Assembly (NCBI RefSeq): GCF_004794105.1 | Contig: NZ_SRYR01000011.1 | Coordinates: 21,265 to 85,264, forward strand | Length of the DNA: 64,000 nucleotides | Direction of reading: 5' to 3' | Source: Clostridium sartagoforme | GTDB lineage: Bacteria > Bacillota > Clostridia > Clostridiales > Clostridiaceae | In this document: in pieces, positions 29,132-38,433 of the stretch | Layout: every line of letters begins with the position of its first letter | Position numbering within the stretch: position 1 is the stretch's first letter | The notes under the pieces: model-generated | Database searches by the model: none | Seen by the model: the letters and a program-made list of their open reading frames with translations, nothing else | What the model was told of the DNA's origin: nothing | Program-made: the position numbers and the translations under genes

Positions 29132-30550
29132 TTATATAAAATCATCAAAATAATTAAATTTAGGAATTTTATTACTATCATATCCATCAAAAGCTGTTGG
29201 TGGTATAAATATTCTCTCTACAGAATTTATTCCTCCTCTATAACCACCTCTTAATTCTGCTATTCTAGTAACCCCTACATAAATATCAGATATCTTGTAC
29301 CATGTAGCATAATCTACTATTCCTGTCTTTGGTAAGTTAAATACTCCTTGGAAAACACTAACTGCTTCTGCAGTTCTAGGTCCAAATACTCCATCTTGAG
29401 CTACTTTAGGAATCAATGGATAGTTTTGTGCTATCCTATTTAGATATTCTTGAATTGATCTTACTTCATTTCCTGATGAACCAACAGTCAAATCATATCC
29501 TGGGAAAGATTTTGGTATCCCTTTAACTTGTTCTGCTGTTACTAACTCGATGTCATTGCCATAAAAACTGGTTAATATATCAAATGGAGCCTTTCCTTGG
29601 TCCCCTAGGTACTTACTTCCCCATTGGGTCATCCATCCTGGGCAAGTTACATTTTTACCATCACAATATTGTGTAAGAAGTGGCTGCTTTTTCCCTATTC
29701 TTCTTATATAAGTAGAAAATATATCATCTACTACAGCACTAATACTTTCAAATATGTTTCTTCCATAAGTAAATGCATGATCATATGCAGTTGAAGTAGT
29801 AATATCAAAGTTCTTTCCTTTTCCTCTATACCATTCAGTATATATTCTATTTAATGTAAAGGAAATGATAGCATAGATATTTGCCCTAATAGTATTATCC
29901 GACCAAGTTGAATAAATCTCACATGATGCAACATTCTTTATATAATCTTTATAAAGAACATTATAATTTGGAGCTGATGTATTATTAGGTCCCCCAGCAT
30001 GAACCACTATAAATTCTGGAATAACCGGCTTTGGTAAAACTACTCCACTAGTTGGTGGTGGAAGTGGCTTATCAACTTCTTCTGGAATCTTTGCTGGATA
30101 ATTACCATTTAAAGTATTTGGCCCAATATTTATAACTTCATTAATATTTCCACCTTGGAAACTAGGTGGTGCATTTGCAGTATTAGGGGGAGTTTCTATC
30201 GTTTCCATCCTAGTTAAAATCCCAGAACTCTCTATGAGGTTACATTGCTGAATTGATAATTCTCCAGGGAATATCTGACATCTATTTATTAAAATACTCT
30301 GGAAACCATCTCTTTCAACTAAGATGTCATACATGCTATAAGGAACTTGCCCTGTTGGTTGTTGAGAATATGATAATGGTGGTGCATCTAATTCTACTAT
30401 TTCAGATTCTCCCATAGAATTAGTAGATAATGAAATTGTTTGAGAAACTGCTCCTTCGGCAGATGGTCTTATAGTTATTTTAGAATTATCTACAGGTATA
30501 TAACTATCGCCTAAAAAACACTGTATCTTTAAACTTCCCTTTTCAGCCAT
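29132..30550 (-). CDS. sleC: Spore cortex-lytic enzyme precursor
   Basis: SleC is stored in spores as a zymogen and, once cleaved by a Csp protease at germination, degrades cortex peptidoglycan. The 472-aa protein has an N-terminal pre/pro region rich in beta strands (about 1-170, with a Pro/Asn-rich linker), a central SpoIID-like catalytic region (about 180-350, e.g. NIYAIISFTLNRIYTEWY, CDGKNVTCPGWMTQWG) and a C-terminal PG_binding_1 repeat (SSGNEVRSIQEYLNRI, VFGPRTAEAVSVFQ). AAAGGAG precedes the ATG. The csp gene lies immediately upstream in the same direction. Confidence 0.9.
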   Translation of the reverse strand: MAEKGSLKIQCFLGDSYIPVDNSKITIRPSAEGAVSQTISLSTNSMGESEIVELDAPPLSYSQQPTGQVPYSMYDILVERDGFQSILINRCQIFPGELSIQQCNLIESSGILTRMETIETPPNTANAPPSFQGGNINEVINIGPNTLNGNYPAKIPEEVDKPLPPPTSGVVLPKPVIPEFIVVHAGGPNNTSAPNYNVLYKDYIKNVASCEIYSTWSDNTIRANIYAIISFTLNRIYTEWYRGKGKNFDITTSTAYDHAFTYGRNIFESISAVVDDIFSTYIRRIGKKQPLLTQYCDGKNVTCPGWMTQWGSKYLGDQGKAPFDILTSFYGNDIELVTAEQVKGIPKSFPGYDLTVGSSGNEVRSIQEYLNRIAQNYPLIPKVAQDGVFGPRTAEAVSVFQGVFNLPKTGIVDYATWYKISDIYVGVTRIAELRGGYRGGINSVERIFIPPTAFDGYDSNKIPKFNYFDDFI

Positions 30551-30621
30551 ATATTTCTCCTTTAATTATTTTCCTATATCCAATATATGCCTCTTATAAT
30601 AATTTTGTTCAGATTTATTAA

Positions 30622-30713
30622 TATATATGTTTCAACAAACAATATATATTTGCAGTCTTATAGAGTTCTAAGTGAAAAATACCTTTAAAGTAAACTACAT
30701 CAATTGAAAGCAT
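30622..30713 (+). repeat. TATATA-ended intergenic repeat, copy between csp and sleC (a)
   Basis: TATATATGTTTCAACAAACA ... AAGTGAAAAATACCTTTAAAG ... CATCAATTGAAAGCAT follows the same order of blocks as the window-end copy, with more changes in the middle. Confidence 0.65.
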
Positions 30714-30728
30714 CGACCTTTTAATTTT

Positions 30729-30818
30729 TATATAAGTTGTCAAGCTAATTCAATTTCTTAAAGTTTTAACATGAAATATAAATTAATAAAGTGTAAAAAC
30801 TTTATTACAACTTATATA
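30729..30818. repeat. TATATA-ended intergenic repeat, copy between csp and sleC (b)
   Basis: Bounded by perfect 12-bp inverted repeats TATATAAGTTGT (30729-30740) and ACAACTTATATA (30807-30818). The interior aligns with 10872-10963 and, less well, with the reverse complement of the other copies. It ends 4 bases from the csp stop. Confidence 0.65.
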
Positions 30819-30821
30819 TCT

Positions 30822-33800
30822 TTACATGCCTTTCGGTTTACTAATAAATAATTCTCCTACTTTATATTCTTCATTAAATCTTGTCTGAGTAACTCCCCCA
30901 GATAAGTTTTCCCTAATAGCATCAAATACACCCTTCATATTTAACATTCCATATCCCCACTGCTCATTAGGATATATATCTCCTGCTCTCATAGTTGCTC
31001 CTCTTATAAGATAAGTTCTCATCTCTGTTGAGTATAACCTTGGATAATTCCCATCAACTATTCCCCATTGAAGAATAAGAGCGCAACATCCAGCAGTTAC
31101 TGCTGTTGAAACTGATGAACCACTTATAGTTTTTGTTGTGCCTCCTGGCGTAGTTACTGTGGCGTTTATTCCTCCTGCAGCAATATCCGGTTTTATCCTC
31201 CCATCTCTAGTAAATCCTCTTCCGGATTGACCTACTGTTCCATTATTAACTTGATTGTAAAATGATGGGATTATTGCAGTTCTTGCGGTGCTTGGTACTG
31301 TTAATGTTACATACTGGCTAGGACTTAAGAACTTAGTATCTTGATCTAGTAAACTTCTTTGTGGTAGCCAACTCCAATATCTTCCGTCTACTATATAGTC
31401 ACCATAAAGCCTAAATTGCCATATCCCTTCCTTTAGTCCTCTTGCCTCTATGCTAATTACTTCATCTCCAGTAACTAAATCAGGATAAAAATAAGCAATT
31501 CTCATCCTTGTTCCTTCATATATAAAGTTTATATTTTCTACTTTATTTAATCTTACAGGAATTTTATCAACTACTTCTCCTGATGGGGAAACAACACCAA
31601 TAGAAACCTTATCTGGTTGTTGTATATATATTTGAAAGTTTAAATCTTTCTGACCCTTTCCTATTCTAACTTCTATATTTTTTATCTCTCCAGGCTTTTC
31701 GAACCTTCCTTCTGTATGGGTATCTGTATCCCCCTCATTTCCAGTACCCGTTACTGATATTAACCCTACCCTTGTACTTGTAGAGTCTAAAGTTACTTCT
31801 ATGCTATTTGTACCATCATGAGCTCCAATATTACTTCCCAATGGTACACAAATTACCATTGGCCTATTTAGTTCAGATGCCATTCTAGCTAAATATCTTA
31901 TTGCAAAATAAAGCTCTACAGTTGTATATCTTCCAGTACCTGGAGTGCTTACCCCAGCAAAATCTAACATTACTTGAGGTGCTTGCTTTAATTTTACAAC
32001 TACAAAATCACAATCTGGGGCTGCTCCTATTACTTCTGGATTAATACCCCTAGCCCCAGCTATACTTGCAACTGATGTTCCATGCCCAACTTCATCTTTG
32101 CTATTTACTATGGCATATGGATCTTCTCCCCTTTTAGATGCTTGTATGGCTTCATTAATTTGGGTTTCATTATACTCTACTCCTAACTTCACTCCAAATA
32201 CTTCCTTGTTACCTTCTATACTCTGATCCCATATTCTTAAAATCCTAGTTGTTTCATCTTCCCTCATAAATTCCTTATTTAAATAATCTATACCTGTATC
32301 AACTATTCCAACTACAACTCCTCTTCCATTTAACTGAAGTAAGGGATTATTATGAAAAAGAGTAGCTCCACTAGCCTCAACAGGTGTAATTTGCTCTAAA
32401 GTATAAATTACAGGTATTTCTATTGATGTAATATCTCTAACATAGGGTTCTATTTCCAATACTTTATTGAAAGGTATCATTACAATAGCAAAGTTATTAT
32501 CAATTACAGTCACAGATGCTCCCGGTATATTATTAATTTTAAGTAAATCCTCTAGTGATGTATATTCTACAAAAAAACCAACAACTTCATTATATTTGTC
32601 TATATCTCTAATTAAACTTGTCTGAAAATATCGATATAGGCTGCTTCTCCCCTTAACTGATGAAGCCTCTGGTTGATTTTCTACTCTGTTTTGATTATTA
32701 TTATTCAAATTACTATCCTCCCTTCTTGGAGTGACTATTCCTATATTTTTAATTATATTTTCTATAGCTGAACTTAAGCATACCTCCCCATACCCCCAGC
32801 TTGGATCTGGATAAAATATATCTGTTCTAGACCTCCTAGCTCCTATTACTAAATAATACTTTAGACGTTGCCCATATAAATATGGATCATTATTCATTAA
32901 TATTCCCCACTCCATCATTAAAGCAGCTATTCCTGATACATGTGGAGTTGCCATAGATGTACCACTTTTAGTATCAAAACTTCTATTAGGTGCAACAGAT
33001 GTTATATTTTCTCCTGGTGCTACTAAATCTGGTCTTATAGGCTGATATACTGTTGGCCTTCCTCTTCCACTAAAAGATGAAATTGTGTTAGTTAGATAAT
33101 TATAGCTTCCAACTGCAATAATATTAGTTACTGTTGCAGGAATTCCTAAAGTATTTAATACTGTTGGCTGTAAGAATTTTGTTCTAATATTTAAACCTTC
33201 AGAGATAGGTAGCCACATATCAAAATTTCCACTATACTGATTTACTAAACTTATATCTATCTCCCATTGACCAAAAGATATATATTGCATATTAGTATTT
33301 ATGGCTATTGTTATTTCTCCAATAATATCAAAAGGTTTTGGACCTGTATAAAAGACCTGATATATATCAGTTCCTATAAGTCCTTGGGAATATCCCTCTC
33401 TAATAGGTATATCTCCGCTGGTTGCTCCTGTAGGACTTATAATTCTAATTGATATTTCTGATAAAACTGGTTTATATAAATTAAGTACAAGATACCTTTC
33501 ATCTTCTGCCACATTTATTGATATCCTATTTGTTCTATCTAATTGTCCTCCCACATGATGCGCTGCGTCCCCTTCATTCCCAGCTGCTATTACTATAGTT
33601 ACTCTCTCTAAAATAGATGTAGTAGAAATATATTGTTCTAGTAGACTAGTTCCATTATGAGCTCCATCATTTGTACTTAAACTAATATTGATTACTAAAG
33701 GCTTATCTAGTTCCTTTCCAGCATCTATTAGAAACTTTATTCCTCTCATAATATTCGTGCTGAGGGCGAATCTGCCTCTTGTACACTTAACCATAGCAAT

Positions 33801-34460
33801 AGAACTCCTAGGAGCTACTCCATAATACTCTGCATTAATTCTTCCTCCTGCACATGCAATACCTGCTACATGAGTTCCATGTTCATTAGTATCAATTGAA
33901 GGTACAACTGAATATGGATCAGTATTTTGAAGAGCTAAATTAATGGTTTCCCTATTATAAATCTTCCCACCAGCATTTAAATCATATATATAATCTATCC
34001 TTGTAGTTCCATCATCATTTCTAAAAGCTGGATGTGTAAAATCAATACCTGAATCTATAAAACCTATTAATATCCCATCTCCTTGGATATTATAAGTATC
34101 TCTAGCTACTGGTACACAAGATGCCCTATTACTTTGAGAATCTGTAGTGTAAAGTTCTTTTGGCAACTCTATATATTGAATATATTTACTATTTGCAAGG
34201 GCTACTAGATTTTCAATAGGTATTGTTATAATGCTATATCCAAAACCTAAATCTTCATATTTCCCATTTAGTCCTTCTACTAATGACTTAACATTAACAG
34301 GATTATCCCCAGATAAAGCTATCACCTCAATAGTATTCCCATCTATAGATGTCAGCCCAAAGTTTACTCCTAACTTCCCTAATAAACTCTTTGGAGTATT
34401 TTGTATAATCCCAAGAGAGGAATTTATCTTGCTTGAATTTGTATTTTCTATATTAATCAC
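30822..34460 (-). CDS. Tandem subtilisin-like germination protease, CspBA-like fusion
   Basis: Csp proteases activate pro-SleC at germination. The 1212-aa protein holds two complete S8 domains. Domain 1 (about 95-585): Asp in GFIDSGIDFTHPAF, His in NEHGTHVAGIA, oxyanion Asn in IAAGNEGDAAH, Ser in SGTSMATPHVSG. Domain 2 (about 690-1190): Asp in GIVDTGIDYL, His in EVGHGTSVASI, Asn in GTGNEGDTD, Ser in SGSSVSTAVTAG. Each domain has a jellyroll insert after the Asn. A Ser/Asn/Arg-rich linker near 595 and a pro-like region precede domain 2. The start is uncertain: GTG 34460 is the only in-frame initiator, but it overlaps GAGGTGA. sleC is downstream. Confidence 0.9.
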   Translation of the reverse strand: MINIENTNSSKINSSLGIIQNTPKSLLGKLGVNFGLTSIDGNTIEVIALSGDNPVNVKSLVEGLNGKYEDLGFGYSIITIPIENLVALANSKYIQYIELPKELYTTDSQSNRASCVPVARDTYNIQGDGILIGFIDSGIDFTHPAFRNDDGTTRIDYIYDLNAGGKIYNRETINLALQNTDPYSVVPSIDTNEHGTHVAGIACAGGRINAEYYGVAPRSSIAMVKCTRGRFALSTNIMRGIKFLIDAGKELDKPLVINISLSTNDGAHNGTSLLEQYISTTSILERVTIVIAAGNEGDAAHHVGGQLDRTNRISINVAEDERYLVLNLYKPVLSEISIRIISPTGATSGDIPIREGYSQGLIGTDIYQVFYTGPKPFDIIGEITIAINTNMQYISFGQWEIDISLVNQYSGNFDMWLPISEGLNIRTKFLQPTVLNTLGIPATVTNIIAVGSYNYLTNTISSFSGRGRPTVYQPIRPDLVAPGENITSVAPNRSFDTKSGTSMATPHVSGIAALMMEWGILMNNDPYLYGQRLKYYLVIGARRSRTDIFYPDPSWGYGEVCLSSAIENIIKNIGIVTPRREDSNLNNNNQNRVENQPEASSVKGRSSLYRYFQTSLIRDIDKYNEVVGFFVEYTSLEDLLKINNIPGASVTVIDNNFAIVMIPFNKVLEIEPYVRDITSIEIPVIYTLEQITPVEASGATLFHNNPLLQLNGRGVVVGIVDTGIDYLNKEFMREDETTRILRIWDQSIEGNKEVFGVKLGVEYNETQINEAIQASKRGEDPYAIVNSKDEVGHGTSVASIAGARGINPEVIGAAPDCDFVVVKLKQAPQVMLDFAGVSTPGTGRYTTVELYFAIRYLARMASELNRPMVICVPLGSNIGAHDGTNSIEVTLDSTSTRVGLISVTGTGNEGDTDTHTEGRFEKPGEIKNIEVRIGKGQKDLNFQIYIQQPDKVSIGVVSPSGEVVDKIPVRLNKVENINFIYEGTRMRIAYFYPDLVTGDEVISIEARGLKEGIWQFRLYGDYIVDGRYWSWLPQRSLLDQDTKFLSPSQYVTLTVPSTARTAIIPSFYNQVNNGTVGQSGRGFTRDGRIKPDIAAGGINATVTTPGGTTKTISGSSVSTAVTAGCCALILQWGIVDGNYPRLYSTEMRTYLIRGATMRAGDIYPNEQWGYGMLNMKGVFDAIRENLSGGVTQTRFNEEYKVGELFISKPKGM

Positions 34461-34602
34461 CTCACAAAAGCCATTTATATCAATATATGAAAAGTAAGCT
34501 TATGGTGAGAAAAATATTCATTAGTTATAAAAATAAGATAGGTAATATTGATGATTAAATATAGATTTATAGTCTAGGGCTGAAATTTATCCACAATAAA
34601 AA

Positions 34603-34640
34603 TAAAGAGTACCCCTATTTATCAACAGAAGTACTCTTTA
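34603..34640. terminator. Hairpin upstream of the csp gene
   Basis: A perfect 10-bp stem (34603-34612/34631-34640) with an 18-nt loop in the 317-base gap between csp and the XRE-type regulator. Either direction is possible; leftward it ends UUUAUUUUUAUUG. Confidence 0.5.
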
Positions 34641-34734
34641 CTTTATTAATTTTAAACAATTTACTTCAAAAATCATCATATCGCCCCCTAAAATAGGACT
34701 TTATACACTGATTACTAACTTATTTTAAAATTAA

Positions 34735-34761
34735 AGGCTGTTGACAATTTATCAACAGCCT
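34735..34761 (-). terminator. Terminator after the XRE-type regulator
   Basis: A perfect 10-bp stem (34735-34744/34752-34761, AGGCTGTTGA) with a 7-nt loop 17 bases past the stop; leftward tail UUUAAUUUUAA. Confidence 0.7.
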
Positions 34762-34777
34762 ATTTACCTATAATATT

Positions 34778-35470
34778 TTATAGTTTTATTTCTAATCTTT
34801 CTAACTTAGCTATTACTGTTATTTCATTTAAGTTTACAGTTTCAGTTAAAAGGCTTCCTCCATTACTAACTAATAAAGCTTTTGAATTTCCTAATAGCTT
34901 TACTTGTCTTACAGCTCTTTTTCCATTATATTCAACTAAAAAAATTCCATTATTACTAGTTTCCTTTGATAATGAAGCAAATGCTAAATCTCCTTTTAAC
35001 ATTCTAAAGCCAGACATTTCATCATCTTGAACCTCTAGGTATAATACCTTATCCTGTGCAAACCCCTCTATTTTATTAGAGTGGATTGGAAGTTCCTTAT
35101 AACCCTTATTATTCTTAAGTGAATAATCATAAATAGGTACATTTTTTAATACTGATGAAAATGCATTAGTCCAAACTTCTTCTTCCTTACCAAGGCTTTT
35201 TGGAGCTTTAGAAGATTTAAAGGAATTTGTTTCTTTTAAAACTTTTCTTTCCTCTTGTAGAGCCTCATCAGTTACTACCATACTAACATCATTTAAATCT
35301 GTCTTTAATAGTTTAGATACTTTTTCAATAAAATCCTCATTAGCTATTCTTCTTCCAAGTTCAACTTCATTTATAAACTTTTCAGCAACTCCAAGTTTTT
35401 TTCCTAAAGCTTTTTGACTTAAACCTTCCTTAAGTCTAGCTTCCTTTATCTTATCACCAACTCTACTCAA
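34778..35470 (-). CDS. XRE-family regulator with degenerate S24/LexA-like C-terminus
   Basis: A 230-aa protein with an N-terminal Cro/CI helix-turn-helix (KIKEARLKEGLSQKALGKKL, about residues 6-60), a charged linker, and a C-terminal LexA/CI-like fold. In the S24 motif the usual G-D-S-M reads QDDEMSGFRMLKGD, so the catalytic Ser position is Glu. The catalytic-Lys strand reads GKRAVRQVKLLG, with Arg at the expected Lys by my alignment. It is probably not self-cleaving; the C-terminal domain may serve for dimerisation. Starts at TTG, 3 bases after the DUF3783 gene stop, so the two are cotranscribed. Confidence 0.72.
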   Translation of the reverse strand: MSRVGDKIKEARLKEGLSQKALGKKLGVAEKFINEVELGRRIANEDFIEKVSKLLKTDLNDVSMVVTDEALQEERKVLKETNSFKSSKAPKSLGKEEEVWTNAFSSVLKNVPIYDYSLKNNKGYKELPIHSNKIEGFAQDKVLYLEVQDDEMSGFRMLKGDLAFASLSKETSNNGIFLVEYNGKRAVRQVKLLGNSKALLVSNGGSLLTETVNLNEITVIAKLERLEIKL

Positions 35471-35473
35471 AGC

Positions 35474-35839
35474 TTATCTTCCTTTCTGATTCTTCAAGTA
35501 CCACTCTCTTTCTTCAATTAAATGTTCTACCAGGTAGTTAAACTTCCATTCGATTGAAGTAGGAGTAACAACAGCAAATATTCCGCCTTTAAATCTTTGT
35601 CTGATACTTGCTATAATTTGACTAATTTCTTCATCTGAAAAGTCATTAAATAGAATAACTGTTTCATCTACTATGTTATTAGTTACTGTCTCAAATCTTA
35701 ACCCATCTAAAATATCAGAAATCTTCATTTCTGTCATTTCAGTTGAAACCTCAATAACCTTAAGGCCATTCTCCTTTAAGATATTTACTTCTTCTAAAGG
35801 AGCATTAAATACTAAAATACTCTTATTTCCGCTAAGCAT
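35474..35839 (-). CDS. DUF3783-domain protein
   Basis: A 121-aa protein matching the DUF3783 pattern: an N-terminal ILVFNAPLEEVNILKENG, VILFNDFSDEEISQIIASIR in the centre and AVVTPTSIEWKFNYLVEHLIEE near the end. Alpha/beta, cytoplasmic, function unknown. GGGAGAGAAAG precedes the ATG. First gene of a two-gene unit with the XRE regulator. Confidence 0.75.
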   Translation of the reverse strand: MLSGNKSILVFNAPLEEVNILKENGLKVIEVSTEMTEMKISDILDGLRFETVTNNIVDETVILFNDFSDEEISQIIASIRQRFKGGIFAVVTPTSIEWKFNYLVEHLIEEREWYLKNQKGR

Positions 35840-35879
35840 ACTTTCTCTCCCATAAACTAATATTCTTTATATCCCTTTA

Positions 35880-36404
35880 TTATCTTGATACCTTTTCAGG
35901 ATCATCATAAGTTTCTCCAAAAGTATCTACAGTAACCTTCACCATTTTTTGATCTTCAAATGGCTTATCATTATAGTCTCTTTGAGCCTTAACAATTCCA
36001 TCAGCTACTTCCATACCTTCTATAACTTTACCAAATGCAGCATATTGATTATCTAGATGTGGTGAATCTTGAACCATAATAAAGAATTGACTTCCTGCTG
36101 AATCATGAACCATAGTTCTTGCCATTGAAAGCACTCCTCTAGAATGTTTTAGATCATTTTTAAAACCATTTCTAGTAAATTCTCCTTTAATGCTATATCC
36201 TGGGCCACCCATTCCATTACCGTCTGGACATCCCCCTTGAATCATAAAACCTGGAATTACTCTGTGGAATATTACTCCATCATAGAATCCTTTATTAATT
36301 AAGCTAATAAAATTCTTAACTGTATTTGGAGCTACTTCCGGATATAATTCAGCTTTTATAACTCCTCCATTTTCCATATTTATTGTTACTATTGGATTTT
36401 TCAT
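35880..36404 (-). CDS. ppiB: Cyclophilin-type peptidyl-prolyl isomerase
   Basis: Cytoplasmic cis-trans prolyl isomerase (no signal peptide). At 174 aa it has the cyclophilin core: VKNFISLINKGFYDGVIFHR with the catalytic Arg, VIPGFMIQGGCPDGNGMGGP, MARTMVHDSAGSQFFIMV, HLDNQYAAFGKVIEGMEV. AAAGGAGA precedes the ATG. Monocistronic. Confidence 0.93.
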   Translation of the reverse strand: MKNPIVTINMENGGVIKAELYPEVAPNTVKNFISLINKGFYDGVIFHRVIPGFMIQGGCPDGNGMGGPGYSIKGEFTRNGFKNDLKHSRGVLSMARTMVHDSAGSQFFIMVQDSPHLDNQYAAFGKVIEGMEVADGIVKAQRDYNDKPFEDQKMVKVTVDTFGETYDDPEKVSR

Positions 36405-36841
36405 AATAGTCTCCTTTCAAAATAAATCTTCTCTTATTATTGTCATATTTATTAACATAAATTCACTTTAATAATAAGTTATCTATAATGGTAATTATAT
36501 CTTATTTATAGATATTTTCATATATATAATTTACTTAGTTAAAATATGGCCAAAAAAGTAAACTTCTAATAATAAAGCTCACTAATATCTTATATACTAA
36601 AAGTCTAGCTACTTAACTTATTAGAAGTCATTATACTACATTATTTTATTTCTAAAATTAAATAAACCCTTCTTACAAAGATTAAATTCTCATTACACAA
36701 TTTACAAATAAATTTATTTTATTAAATAGCAATAATAAGGTATAAATAGTTGTAGAAGGTTTCCCATCTACATTAAAAACAACTATTTATACCTTATTAT
36801 AATTTTCACTAAATACTATTTTATAATTAATAATAATATCT
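36405..36841. other. 437-base gap with inverted repeats but no gene
   Basis: A+T-rich. It holds TTATCTATAA/TTATAGATA-type dyad near 36478-36515, a widely spaced 11-bp repeat (36562-36572/36618-36628), and the long hairpin at 36734-36798. No ORF with a ribosome binding site was seen on either strand. Confidence 0.5.
36734..36798 (-). terminator. Perfect 20-bp hairpin after the DUF4325 gene
   Basis: Arms 36734-36753 and 36779-36798 pair perfectly around a 25-nt loop, 44 bases past the stop. The leftward 3' flank (UUAUUGCUAUUU) is only moderately U-rich. Confidence 0.6.
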
Positions 36842-37111
36842 TTATTGAAAGGTAGTTCCAAGAACAACCCTTGAATAATCTGTATAGTTTGATAAATTTT
36901 TAACATCAATTTGCTTAAAAATAAAGTCTCTTCCAAAACTATTAATTAAATCTCCTAATAATAAATTTAAGAAAGTAGTTGGAACTCTTCTAAATCCTTC
37001 AAAATCTAAAGTTACACCAAGATTTATGCTATTTCTTATCATTTCTCTTAAAAGTATAGCATCTTCAATAGTTACATCTTCCCCAATTACATTTTTAATC
37101 TTAATATCCAT
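36842..37111 (-). CDS. STAS-like DUF4325 protein
   Basis: An 89-aa alpha/beta protein (MDIKIKNVIGEDVTIEDAI; NLGVTLDFEGFRRVPTTFLN; LLGDLINSFG) matching the STAS-like DUF4325 pattern. Such domains often occur with anti-sigma or ATPase partners, but none is adjacent. ATG 37111 has GGGGGAT upstream and is preferred over the in-frame ATG 37141. Confidence 0.7.
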   Translation of the reverse strand: MDIKIKNVIGEDVTIEDAILLREMIRNSINLGVTLDFEGFRRVPTTFLNLLLGDLINSFGRDFIFKQIDVKNLSNYTDYSRVVLGTTFQ

Positions 37112-37363
37112 AAATATCCCCCTACCATAAAACTTATTCAAATATTCTGAAAATTTGCTCTTTACTATAATATATCAACCTATTGGCTTTTTGTCAACAA
37201 TTTAACAATTTTTTATTTTATTTTTTTATGAAGCTTTTCTTAAAGTTAAATCAAAATATCCCCTAATCATCAAAAGGTATAATATAAGGCCCACTAACTA
37301 TCGAAATAATTAGGGGCCCGCTAATTTCTTATTTATCAATATTTAATGTCCTTTAAATAAATT

Positions 37364-38137
37364 CTATAGTTCTAATAATCTATAGCTTAAATTTATTATT
37401 TCTTCTTTATCTAAAGAATTAATAATTTCAACCTTTCCTACTTCAGTTGAATCAGTTAGTAACTCTTTTTCATTTAACCTTCTTTTTAACTCTTTTGCTG
37501 TACCCAATCCACCATCTATGATTACAGTATCTTCTCCAACTATCCTAGATAATAATGGCTCTATAAATGGATAATGTGTACATCCAAGCACTATAGATGA
37601 TATTTTTCCCTTTTTATATGTATTTACCTTATCTAATAAATACTGCTCTACCTCTTCCCCCTGAAGTTTTCCTTCTTCAATAAATTCCATAAGACCAGGA
37701 CAAGGTGCAGGTACTATATCTGCTCTATCCTCATATTTTTTCATTAATCTATTAAATTTTGCTTCTTTTAAAGTCATAGGTGTAGCCATAATCAATATGC
37801 TTCCATCATTCACAGATTCAACAGCTGGCTTTAATGCTGGTTCTATACCTACTAAAGGCAGGTCAGGATACATCTTTCTTAAATCCGCAACTGCTGCACT
37901 AGTTGCTGTATTGCAAGCTACTGCAATCCCCTTAACTCCTTTATTAAGTAAGAATTCTACAGCTTTGAAAGTTAATTCTCTAACTTCTTCTACACTTTTA
38001 ATCCCATATGGAGCATTTTTAGAATCTCCAAAATATATATAATTCTCATTAGGCATAATTTTTAAAGCTTCTCTCATTACACTTAATCCACCTACACCTG
38101 AATCAAAAAAACCTATTGGCCTATTCTTATTGTCCAA
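37364..38137 (-). CDS. murI: Glutamate racemase
   Basis: Makes D-glutamate for peptidoglycan. The 257-aa protein has both catalytic Cys: [14 protein letters not shown] and [13 protein letters not shown], and the N-terminal [17 protein letters not shown]. Starts at TTG with GGAGTGAG about 5 nt upstream. Divergent from the MutS-like gene with a repeat element between them. Confidence 0.95.
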   Translation of the reverse strand: MDNKNRPIGFFDSGVGGLSVMREALKIMPNENYIYFGDSKNAPYGIKSVEEVRELTFKAVEFLLNKGVKGIAVACNTATSAAVADLRKMYPDLPLVGIEPALKPAVESVNDGSILIMATPMTLKEAKFNRLMKKYEDRADIVPAPCPGLMEFIEEGKLQGEEVEQYLLDKVNTYKKGKISSIVLGCTHYPFIEPLLSRIVGEDTVIIDGGLGTAKELKRRLNEKELLTDSTEVGKVEIINSLDKEEIINLSYRLLEL

Positions 38138-38214
38138 TTATCTCACTCCATTTTCTTTAATTCTACTTTTTATTTTATACCTTAATGCAGTATAAATCCA
38201 TAAATTTATTAACA

Positions 38215-38312
38215 TATATATGTTTCAATTAATAATCTATATAATAGCGACATTATAATGTTAAATATAAACTAACGTAATCAAAGATAGAATGCTTATT
38301 GCAACATATATA
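38215..38312. repeat. TATATA-ended intergenic repeat, copy between murI and the MutS-like gene
   Basis: 98 bp bounded by TATATATGTTTCAATTAATA and the reverse complement of TATATATGTTGCAATAAGCA, giving terminal inverted repeats of about 27 bp with several mismatches. The interior differs from the csp/sleC copies but shares TTAAATATAAACTAA with them. Confidence 0.65.
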
Positions 38313-38433
38313 GATTTAATTTCTCCTTATATGCTATAATAAATAGAAATATATTACATATTAATTATTTAATAACATTCTATTCATTACTATAACATAA
38401 ATACTATTTTCATATAAACTTTGGAGGTTTCTA

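Noticed and set aside
36562..36628. 11-bp inverted repeat in the ppiB-DUF4325 gap
   Set aside because: The 45-base loop and lack of a U-run argue against a terminator; no operator function can be assigned.
37255..37320. CCCCTAAT/ATTAGGGG inverted repeat after murI
   Set aside because: Arms of only 8 bp separated by about 40 bases, no U-run; may be chance or a weak terminator.
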